NCBI GenBank assembly: GCA_019188255.1 | Contig: JAETXT010000002.1 | Span: 1,178,001-1,242,000, forward strand | Direction: 5' to 3' | Source of the DNA: Verticillium longisporum | Taxonomy: Eukaryota > Ascomycota > Sordariomycetes > Glomerellales > Plectosphaerellaceae | DNA: 64,000 bases | Shown: one piece after another, positions 55,724 through 64,000 of the stretch | How the letters are laid out: each line of letters starts with the position of its first letter | Numbering within the stretch: the stretch's first letter is position 1 | Made by a program: the position numbers and the translations under genes | Notes under the pieces: model-generated | What the model saw: the letters and a program-made list of their open reading frames with translations, nothing else | Told to the model about the DNA's origin: nothing | Databases searched by the model: none

Positions 55724-56866
55724 TCACGCCGGCCTTGTCACTGGAGGCTTGCTGTGCATGGGCCAGTCGTACACGGAGCGCTCCTCGTTGCGCCTGACGA
55801 CCCCCACCTCGTCACCGACGCGGACGACCAGAGGGTCGCGGCCCGCGAGAAAGGCGTAGGGCCCAAAGACGGGGACCACTTGCTGCCCTTGTCGACGCGC
55901 CTGTCCTTCATGAGCTTCTTGAGCACCGTGCCGGCCTCGCCCTGCGCCGTCCGCCCCGTGGCGTAGTCGACGTTGAGCGACGTGCAGCGCACGCAGTTGG
56001 CCGTCAGCTGCAGACGGCGGTCGCCCGGCAGGCCGAGCCCGGCCCAAAAGTCCTCGTCCCACTCGCTCGCGCCGTCGGCGTCGACGACGACGTTGGGCCG
56101 GAACTTGATCATCTCGGCCGGGGTGTCGGGCGCCAGACGCGCGCTGACGGCGGCGAGCGAGGCCTCGGAGGTTACGAGAAAGGGTGCGCAGTCGGTGAAC
56201 GTCAGCCAGACGTCGTCGTCGTCGTCGTTCTGCTGTGCCTCATCTGCTGACGCCGTGGGCTGCGTAAAACTCGTGACGTACGACGAGACGGACGACAGCC
56301 AGCCCGTGCTGGGCTTTGTTGGCGCGCCGGATCCGGGTGGTAGAAAGTTGGGGCCGACGACGGCGCGGCGGCCGTCGCCAATGTACACGAGGGTCGTCGG
56401 GAAGCCGAAGCAGGCGGAGAACCACGCGTCCTGCGCGTCGCCCACCCTGCGGGCGCGCACGGGGCTGTTGTGCAGGTCGACGTCGACCTCGTCGAGCGAG
56501 GCGAGGTCCTCGGGCGTCAGCGGCACGCTCAGGGGCTGGTGCTGCAGCGGATGGTCGGGCGCCAGCGGCACCTCGGGGACATGGTAGCGCACGCGGATCG
56601 TGTCGTCCACGACTTCCTGCTCGAACAGCGCGCAGGCCGGAAAGTCGGACAGTTGCATTCGCTTGAGCGACCCCGACTCGAGGACCTTGAGGAGCATAAA
56701 GGTGCGGTCGTGCGAAATGCCCTGCCGGGTAAAGGTTGCCGTGGTCAAGGGGATGGCGCGGAGGCCCTTGATGGGATACACGTAGAGCTAGGGAACGCAG
56801 GCGGTGAGATTGAGGGGAGCATGCTACGCGTTGGAAAGAGAGTCTTACGGTTGTGACTTTCATCAT
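55724..56866 (-). CDS. MOSC-domain protein, mARC-like molybdenum cofactor enzyme (one-base frame break)
   Basis: Exon 1 is 56866-56849 (MMKVTT) and exon 2 is 56787-55724, 360 residues after adding one base. An N-terminal MOSC beta-barrel (LYVYPIKGLRAIPL, RQGISHDRTFML) is followed by the MOSC domain with FTDCAPFLVTSEASL, MIKFRPNVVVD and the Cys-bearing NCVRCTSLNVDYATG that binds molybdenum in mARC enzymes. At GGGG 55871-55874 the frame needs one more G (C on the coding strand). It then continues VFGPYAFLAGRDPLVVRVGD and ends KPPVTRPA at 55724. Otherwise the tail is nonsense ending at 55738. Relatives reduce N-hydroxylated compounds, often with cytochrome b5. No long membrane anchor is visible at the N-terminus. 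Confidence 0.9.
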
Positions 56867-57230
56867 GTGCGACGTGGCGAGCCAATCTTCCTACTACAAT
56901 GTCTTCAATGTTCTTTGAGTTGACGATGAGAGAAGGATGACAGTTGGAGCAAGCTGAGAGGGGTTCATGTCATGGTCACGGGTCCTGTACAGTGTGGGAC
57001 ATATCATCGGTTCACATAAAGCGGGGCTCCGCAGCCGAGCTGGGCCGGTCCGTCTCTCTGGATGCCGGCTTTCCTTTCGGCCCTCGAAGGTGCACCTGGC
57101 AGGACTGACACGGGCGAGATGATCCAGTCAGTCCGCCCACCAGTTGACTGTATACAAGATGAGATCCAGAATTCGAAAACAGCAATACCGTCTGTCAAGG
57201 CGACATGGGCTGCGATACATCACATTACGG
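56867..57230. other. Short intergenic, MOSC promoter
   Basis: 364 bp between the histidinol-phosphatase stop and the MOSC start, both genes on the minus strand. Nothing recognised. Confidence 0.5.
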
Positions 57231-58260
57231 CTATCCGAGAGCCAGCGTCTCCCGAAAGGTCGACAACGATACCGGCTTCTCAGCGACCGTAGCCTTGGTG
57301 CCTGCAGTGGATGATGCCGCCGGGGTCAGCCTCTCCAAAGTGTATACGGTCGATACACCGAGACTCTCTAGATAATCGAGATTGCGCAAGTAGTTGGTCG
57401 CTACCTGGTCAATGCCGTGGCTGTCATCGGAAAAGGTAAAGCGTCCTCCCATGGACAACCATTTCTGAGGTGGTTAGTGTCTGCTCAAAAAAAGGGGGGG
57501 TGGGAAGGGGAAGAAAAAAAAACTGCGGGACGAATACAGGACCAGTTCAACATACCTCGGAGATGAGACGGTTCGGATACGGCTCGGCCAGACCTTTCCT
57601 CAGGGCGGCACTGTTGCATTCTAACAAGCCGTCGAAACTCCTGACAAGCTCGAGGTTTCGCACAATGCGCTGCCAGACGCCGGCCCACGTGCTCACGTCT
57701 CGTCCGGGATCCTCACTCAAGAGGCGAATCAGGTCAAAGTGGCCAACAACCCGCGGCCGCAGGGCGGTCAGCATCTCGTGCTGCTGGTCGTAGTAGCGCT
57801 CGTACATGCGCTCCTCGGTACCACCCGACGACTCTCGTGCCTGGGCGTACGTGGCGGCATCGTAGTCAATGGGTATGGCGTTGACGTGGTGGATACTGCC
57901 GATGAAGTAGTCGACAGCTGGGTGGGCGGCGAGGGTCGCGATGTAGGGCCCGTAGGCGGAGCGGTACCATTCGCCTTCGAAGCCGATCAGGACGTGGATC
58001 TGGGAGGCATACTTGGCCTGCAGGCGCCGGGCCTCGATGAGGTAGGCCTCGTGGCGGGGCGTGAGCACAGCGACGGCCTCGTCGGGATCGCCAGTGAGCT
58101 CTTCTGGATACAGGTCCGAGACTTGCAGTCGGGGCATGTGCTCAGTGAGGCCCATGGTCTTGTATCCCACGCTGATGGCATGACGAATAATGTCCTCGAG
58201 CTGGTCCTTGGCATGGCCGGGGCAGAATTGCCCCGAGTGCGAGTGCATGGTAAACGCCAT
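57231..58260 (-). CDS. HIS2: Histidinol-phosphatase, PHP family, 312 aa
   Basis: Exons 58260-57556 and 57464-57231 join at LISE|KWLSMGGRF. The start MAFTMHSHSGQFCPGHAKD is chosen because it opens directly into the first PHP metal motif (H-x-H); the open frame upstream to 58509 is not family-like. Further metal-site motifs are MGLTEHMP, IGFEGEWY, GSIHHVN, VGHFDLIRL and TFSDDSHG. The enzyme dephosphorylates L-histidinol phosphate, the penultimate part of histidine synthesis, in the cytosol. No TGACTCA box was seen in its upstream region, unlike the arginine gene. Confidence 0.94.
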
Positions 58261-58989
58261 GTTGGCAGGCGGGAGAAATCGTGCACGGTTCCAACGCCTG
58301 GTCACACTGCTTGCTGACGATGATGGAGGCGAAAACGAGGTGCGTGGTGGTAAGCAACGTCGGGGCTGGTGGTCATGACAGCGATATCGCGCGCAGGCGC
58401 ATGTGAAGACAAAGTTGCCTAGGGAAGTAAGGTACCTAGATAAGGTAGGTACGGTAGGTAGGTAGGTGTAGGTACTGAGGTGGTAGGTACGGAACATGCC
58501 CCCGCTCACCCAGTCGCTATCCCACTTTTTTATTCAGACAATCCCCACAGACAAATCTCAACCAGTCATCCTCGCAACGTGCCTGATCATGTCCCATGCC
58601 ATGATATCCATACGAAGCCACTACAAACAATCAAAGGCAAAAGAGTCCCTCCCTCATCGATGGCTGACCGGTGGCGCTCTGCCATGTTTGCGTGACTGCG
58701 CCAGGCCACACCAGATGAATTGCAAGAAATGCAAGCGCACACGAGCCCCTCGCTCGATGGCTTGCACGCAGAATAAATAGCAGACAGAGGCGTGAAAAGG
58801 GTATCAATGGATGACATCTAAGCAACATCCGATTAAAAGCTCAGACCCACTACCCAGACTCAACACCGCCAGCTGGGAACTTGCGAGGACAGAAGCATAA
58901 ACACGAACGAAAAGAAAAGTAATCCTTGCGACGCCATGTCTGTAGGCGACATTGGAAGAGGGGATGCGTCTCGCCTTGAGATGGCAATG
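58261..58989. other. Intergenic with GGTAGGTA tract
   Basis: 729 bp between the HOS3 stop and the histidinol-phosphatase start. A TAGGTAGGTAGG / GGTACCTAG tract lies at 58425-58495, part of the histidinol-phosphatase promoter. No ORF recognised. Confidence 0.5.
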
Positions 58990-61900
58990 CTAGGTCTCAC
59001 GTGGCTGCTCTCGTTTCGCGCCTGTCTCTTTGAGACCTTCGTGAGCCGTTGATTGCGAGTGTTTCTGTGCTGCAGCAAACGGAATGGCGGATGTCGAGGT
59101 AAAGACGGGAAGATCTGCCCGCCTCGTCGTGGCAGGGGTTGAGGTGTTGGGTGGAAGCCATCTCAGCGACCCCTGCTGCGGTACAGACAATGGTGCTGGG
59201 CCCTCTGCCTGGTAAGCTACAAACATCTCTGGGCTCGTATCCGAAGTCAGCTCCAGTGCAGGGCTCTGGTCCGCGCCGTCTTGTCGTGCCTTCGGAGAAG
59301 ATGCCGGCCTCGCAAAGGAATGAGTCGGCAGAATCTTGTGCTCAGGCACGTCTGAAGAAAGCGGCAAGTGCGCGCTCACTGGGCCCTCATGAGCACCTAT
59401 CTCAGGCTTGACCGTCAATGCCGGCTGGGTCTCGGCACTTTCTTCAACGGCCAGAGCCGAAGTCGTCTCATCAACCACTGTCGGTTTAGCGACGTCTGGC
59501 TGAGGTAGAAACCCGGACGCAGATTGTGGTGCAGACTGATTCCCTGCTGAGCCGTGCTCCGTTCGGGTAACCGATGCTGCCGCTGTCGCTGCCGCTGCCT
59601 GTGACGACCGCGCTCTTTCCTCCTTCTGAGACTTTGTAATGAGATTAATCTTGATCTTCTTCATGCCCGTTGTAATCTTGTCCAGATCATCACTTGGCGG
59701 ATGAGCTGAGACCTGCCGGCCATGGTTAGGCAATGACGCCTGAGTAGACCCGACAGGCCCGACATTTGGCTCGGTTTTGGGGTTCGTAGTCTTTTTCCCT
59801 CCCCGCGGTCCGCGGCTTGGCCCTCCTCTGGTGGCAATTGGCGTTCTCGTCTTCTTTACGGCGAGTGAAGTAATGTCGCCGGGTGCCCTGGCACCCTTTA
59901 ACATGTCTGGTCTGGCGCTAGAAGATTCGCCTTGAGAACCCCCAGTGCTGCTATGTGTGCGCGGCTCAGGGGCAGGAGGTATAGTGGTCATCATCGAGGC
60001 CGCGCTCACCCGACGGCCAGTCCTCTGAGAGCCGGGTGTAGCAGCAGGAATGGGGGACACCCCAGAAGATGGCTGTCCACGCGTCAGTGCCACCTTGACC
60101 CAGTTCATCCAAGTGCGAAGGACTTACCTTGTCCGTAGCAAGAACAGCAGCTCCAGCAACGGTTTTCCTGCGACTTTTTGAGTGCTTGTCATCGTTCGCG
60201 CCATTGCCGCTTTCAGAATATGCTGGTGCTTTGGCGGGCTTGCGCTCACGCAACGACATGCGGGACGACGGCCGGCTACTAGCGTTTGCGGAAGTTGCAG
60301 GTGCCGGTACCGTTGGCTGGAGGAGGGACTGCCGGTCCCGGCGCGCCCGGGTCGCCTCGGCATTGAGATCTTCGGCCGTGCAGCTGTCGGTCTGTCGGTC
60401 AGAGGGTATGAGAAGCTTGCTAAGTTCATGCGCTGCAACAGTCCACGGCACCTCGGGAGCTGGAGGCGTTGGAGGTCGGGAGATGGGTCCATTTGTTGCC
60501 GAAAGACCTGACAGGCTTCGACGCATTTTGGCAGGGTTGACAACTCGAGCTGTCGACGCCTGTGTGGGGGACGAGTAGGTTGGTGGTGTCGCATAACGCG
60601 GCATCTTGGGTTCAAGAGGAGGGGCCCCCATGGCAACCTCGAGGTTATCGAGCTCTGCACTCGACCACCATGACGGGTCATATGCATGCAGCGATGACAG
60701 GTTCTGCGACTCGGGTAGTGGCTCGTACGGTCCAGCCGGCTCGGTTGACTGAACTGCAGGTTCCCCTTCTTCTATGATGCCAATCCTGTGGCTGATTTCA
60801 TACGCCAGGCCTCCTCGACCTCTTGGTGGTCCGGGGTTCGACTGGTCACCGGCAAGGCCACAGACGTGACTGAAAATACCCGAAAACAGCGCTCTGTCGC
60901 TGTAGCCGCCTTCGAGAACGCTGATGACTCTGCCATCGGCACCCAGTCCCTCCTCCGCGGCTATTTTGATCACATCTTGTGTGATGCGTGCATAGAACTC
61001 GGTGGGCACGTTCACATTATGACGCTGCATACCCTTGGTTTCCCACTCGCTGGCGTCAAAGCCGGCAGAAAAGAAGATGGCAGCCTTGGGCGTCTGGCCA
61101 TTGGCGCGCAAGCGCGCAGCCTGCTGTTGCAGATAAGAGCGTGTCTTCTCGAGTATGACGGTGTATTTTGTCTCGTACAGCTTCCAGAACTCGGCTTCCG
61201 AGCCCCACGAGTGAAGATGTACGTTCCACATATTTTGGCCATGGGCATTTTCAATGCACAGACTGGCGTTTTTGACCTTTTCCTCGTCACCCATTTCGCA
61301 AGGATAGGAGTTTATGTCGTGAAGACTAAAGTAGCCGATGGAGGTCTTCTTCCACGCCTGCGCGTTCTTGGCGGCAGAAACACCACGAGTATTGTGTTGC
61401 CACGCTATCGACTGGGAACCGTCGCCGTGATGTAAATCAAAGTCGATAATGGCAGCATGTGTCAGCCCGTGGGTTAGCGCCGCGTGCATGACGCCGACAT
61501 GCACGTTGTTCACCCAGCAAAAGCCAGACGGGTAGGATGCGGAACAATGGTGACCCGGTGGCCTGACCGCAACGAAAGCACGGCGCGGGCCATCAGAAAA
61601 GACCAGATCGACTGCTTCGCAGACAGCCCCAAGAGCGCCCTCCAAGGCATCCAGGGAGTCGGCGCAAAGGTAGAGGTCGCCTTCGTGGAGCTTGGCAGCG
61701 GCGCCCGTGTCGCCAGTCCGGCCGCTCTCGGGCCTCGCCAGCTCCTTGCCGCCCATGGCGAGTTTGGATTCGGCAAGCCGGCACATGGTTCTCAGTTCCT
61801 CCATCCACTTGGAACCATGCACGTTCGTCACGGCAGGTGAGAGAAGTGGAAGCTTGCGCGTCGTCTTATGTATCTTGAAAGGTACGGTGGGTATCGAGGT

Positions 61901-62599
61901 CGGGTCGAGCTTCGGGTGAGCTGGATAGTCGCCATCGCAATGACGACCTCCGAGGCGCACGTATGCCATGGCTACCCCGAGGGCGCCAGCCTTGATTCTT
62001 TCGGGACGCTCCACAATAGTGCTGAGGGCGGCGCGCGATGTCTTGGGGCGGGAGTAACGATGTCCGTAGCACGCGTCAGAGAGAATGACAGCGGCGTGTG
62101 TTTGCTGAGTCGTGGAGAGAACATGGCACAGGTTCAACTCGTTTTTGAAGTATTCGCTTGCGACTGAGCTGGCAGTCGGTGGTGGCTTGGGGGGTTCCTC
62201 CGTGACGGCAGACGTCCGGGATGGCGAGGAGACGTGGGCTAAGCTTGAGCGACGAGAAGGTGGTTGACTCGGAGTACGTCCGTTCGCCGAGCGCAGCGAA
62301 CTGGTCGACGCTTTGCGCAGGAGCGTGGGTGTGGAAGATCGGGACGGAGAGGCTCTGCTCAGAGAGGGGCTACGGCCTGATGTGCTTCCAGGCGCAGGTG
62401 AGGTCGAGGACCGGCTGGCAGATGATCTGTAAGGAGACAGGGCGCTGGGGCTTCGCGGCGCTCTGCTGACTGCAGGTGAGGCCGACAAGGAGAGTTTATT
62501 CAATGATTGCGACAGGTCGACATCATGGTCTCGGGGGCTAAGGTTGGTGCTCGACTGGCGTCTCGAGCTAGATGCTCTTCGCTCCGAGGAAAAAGACAT
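58990..62599 (-). CDS. HOS3: HOS3/HosB-type class II histone deacetylase, 1184 aa
   Basis: Exons 62599-60128 and 60072-58990 (intron with a CTGAC branch, acceptor GGACAG). Residues 1-145 are Ser-rich and disordered. The deacetylase domain spans about 155-600, with VRPPGHHCSASYPSGFCW (catalytic His pair near 350), IIDFDLHHGDG (zinc Asp 388 and His 390), FFSAGFDASEWE (third zinc ligand) and SVLEGGYSDRAL. The C-terminal 580 residues are disordered and Pro/Ser-rich. Hos3-type enzymes are fungal, trichostatin-resistant in yeast, and found at the bud neck or in the nucleus. The N- and C-terminal extensions are common in filamentous species. The ATG at 62599 is the first in frame. Confidence 0.93.
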
Positions 62600-63188
62600 G
62601 GTCAGTCGGCCTTGAGAGTCGCATGTGATCAGTGGGTCGAAGTTCTTCTTGGTTTGTGGATATGGCGAGCGGCATGGACGCGGATATTGTCGCGTTTCGA
62701 CGACGATGACATAGGGTGGTCTTCAGAGGACCTCCAAGGCGAGGTGGTTGATGGGGGGGCAAGGAGATGATTGCTGGGATGGGCGCTAAACACGGGACTG
62801 GAATCCACACTGTTTCTGGGGGACAACAACGCGACAGTGCCATGCAGGGTCCCCAATTGAACAGGGGTACCGCGTTCTGGGGACGTGGGGCAAAACGTCT
62901 CTACATTAGGACGCGTTTATCCCACCGTTAAAGAGTGTCAAATGGTTCGTGTTCATGTGGCACTCACTCCACGGTGTTGCAAGACTGTGGAGTACTGCGC
63001 ACATTATCCCTGCTTTTTATGGGCAGTGTTCAATGCTACGTCCGGCACCTTAACTATCTAGTCAACAAAGCTGTGCTTAATCCAGACAGCCAGCGCAGCA
63101 TATGTCTTGCTCAATTGAATCAGAAGCAGGTCAGCCCGTATCGAATGCTTCGAGATAGTCAGAAACCCTCCGGCAGCCACCAAATATA
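62600..63188. other. HOS3 promoter region
   Basis: 589 bp upstream of HOS3 up to the stop of the next minus-strand gene. No ORF recognised. Confidence 0.5.
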
Positions 63189-63752
63189 TCACCATGATCT
63201 GTCCCGTCTCCTTGGCCGCATTCTCCCGCGATCTACTTCTGGTGCCTCAATAACCTCGTATTCAGAGACACGACCGTACCTTTCGTCAGCCGCCCATCGA
63301 GGCTGGGGTTGCTCAGCTCCGCCAGCTCTGACGGCACTTTGGAACCTGCCTCCAACTGCACTCCGACCCCGGCGCCGCCGGTTTCCATCTTCTTCCCCTG
63401 CCATTGTGCCGCCTTGCCTACGCTCAGGCCGCTGATATGGGTCGAATTGTGACTCCTCAAAGTCATACATGCTCTGGGCTCTTGCACGTCTCCTCTCCAT
63501 CCTCCTCATGTGCTCTTCCTGCTCCTGCCTCCTTTGTTCTTCGATGCGGTCGTCCTCTTCGTGACGCTTGTTGCACTTGTCTAGCGTCCGGTTGAATGGC
63601 CCCCACATGGTTGTGCTGATGAGTCCAACCAGGATGACAGGGGTCCAGTTGAATTTGAAGTCCGCGGCATGCCTTTCTCTTCCTGATTCAGCACGCGCCT
63701 CCACGCTCCCTGAACGGCCACCCGTTGTGTGAGATCTCGCCGAGCGTGACAT
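63189..63752 (-). CDS. Small single-pass membrane protein with Arg/Glu-rich coil, 187 aa
   Basis: A complete frame of 187 codons. Basic, Ser-rich N-terminus (MSRSARSHTTGGRSGS), then one hydrophobic segment at about residues 36-55 (WTPVILVGLISTTMWG), a long Arg/Glu/Gln-rich helical stretch (RIEEQRRQEQEEHMRRMERR) that could form a coiled coil, and an Arg-rich tail. I do not recognise the family. The topology would suit an organelle membrane anchor. Composition is consistent along the ORF, which supports coding. Confidence 0.6.
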   Translation of the reverse strand: MSRSARSHTTGGRSGSVEARAESGRERHAADFKFNWTPVILVGLISTTMWGPFNRTLDKCNKRHEEDDRIEEQRRQEQEEHMRRMERRRARAQSMYDFEESQFDPYQRPERRQGGTMAGEEDGNRRRRGRSAVGGRFQSAVRAGGAEQPQPRWAADERYGRVSEYEVIEAPEVDRGRMRPRRRDRSW

Positions 63753-64000
63753 GACGGATGCTTTACTGGGTAGCTTAGTAGCTTATGTGTTTCCGCGCGT
63801 TTCTCGGGGTTGGGCGATGGACATAGGGGATCAGGAAAAGCCCCTGCTCCGGTACAACAATGAAAAGTAGAGGGATAAGGTCGGTACACGTCAAACGTGT
63901 TAGTAGTCCTGGCAGTCGACCCTGAGGCACAGTTTGTATGGTGATGATCGGTCTACCGTTGGACCGGTTGCTTTCATGGGTATCATGACTGGAACGTGCC
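63753..64000. other. Right window edge, noncoding
   Basis: 248 bp upstream of the last gene, probably its promoter. Nothing recognised. Confidence 0.45.

Noticed and set aside
1..64000. CRISPR array, rRNA operon, prophage or secondary-metabolite cluster
   Set aside because: No phased spacers, rRNA sequence, phage genes, or polyketide/peptide synthase motifs were seen.

Overview
This window is nuclear DNA of a filamentous ascomycete, most likely a sordariomycete. The evidence is short spliceosomal introns (about 50-80 nt) with GTRNGT donors and CTAAC/CTGAC branch points, typical Pezizomycotina gene products (Bbc1/Mti1, Mrp51, Hos3/HosB, Vip1/Asp1, GH76 and PL4 enzymes), TAGGTACC-type intergenic repeats and a Ty1/copia element. 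I found no rRNA, convincing tRNA, CRISPR or bacterial operon structure. The species cannot be named from sequence alone.

Layout. 1-6.6 kb: the 3' end of an unidentified gene, a conserved-looking unknown protein (minus), then a gene-poor stretch. 6.6-21.3 kb: a dense housekeeping block with BBC1 (actin patch SH3 protein, minus), argininosuccinate synthase (plus, 23 exons), an RTR1/RPAP2-type RNA polymerase II CTD phosphatase (plus), RPS17 (minus), mitochondrial MRP51 (minus) and the catalytic subunit of tRNA-guanine transglycosylase (plus). 22.1-28.2 kb: two divergent secreted carbohydrate-active enzymes, a GH76 alpha-1,6-mannanase-like protein and a PL4 rhamnogalacturonan lyase. 29.5-39.3 kb: UTP21 (U3 processome, minus) and a VIP1/Asp1 inositol pyrophosphate kinase/phosphatase (plus). 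42.4-49.7 kb: a nested mobile-element island. A complete young Ty1/copia retrotransposon (287/286-bp LTRs, 5-bp target duplication AGATA, one intact gag-pol frame) sits inside an older AT-rich element with about 77-bp terminal inverted repeats. 49.7-55.7 kb: gene-poor, with one small Cys-rich ORF. 55.7-63.8 kb: four minus-strand genes (MOSC/mARC-like protein, histidinol-phosphatase, HOS3-type histone deacetylase, small membrane protein).

Main observations. (1) Six unrelated conserved genes (RTR1, RPS17, MRP51, the PL4 lyase, VIP1, MOSC) each need exactly one extra base in a 4-5-nt homopolymer to restore a family-length frame. After adding it, all six lengths are divisible by three. This points to a systematic consensus deletion error rather than six pseudogenes. 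(2) UTP21 carries an in-frame TGA at codon 96 that this error class does not explain. (3) Argininosuccinate synthase is cut into 23 exons by 22 introns, including exons of 11, 13 and 17 nt. (4) The copia leader holds three consecutive stem-loops. The outer two are diverged duplicates whose differences all keep the pairing (two full compensatory changes), which is strong internal evidence for a structured RNA module. (5) The copia LTRs and the argininosuccinate synthase promoter both carry the Gcn4/CPC1 site TGACTCA.

Limits: gene names rest on recognised motifs and lengths, not on searches. Exon boundaries were placed by hand from splice signals and frame. No alignment or RNA evidence was available.
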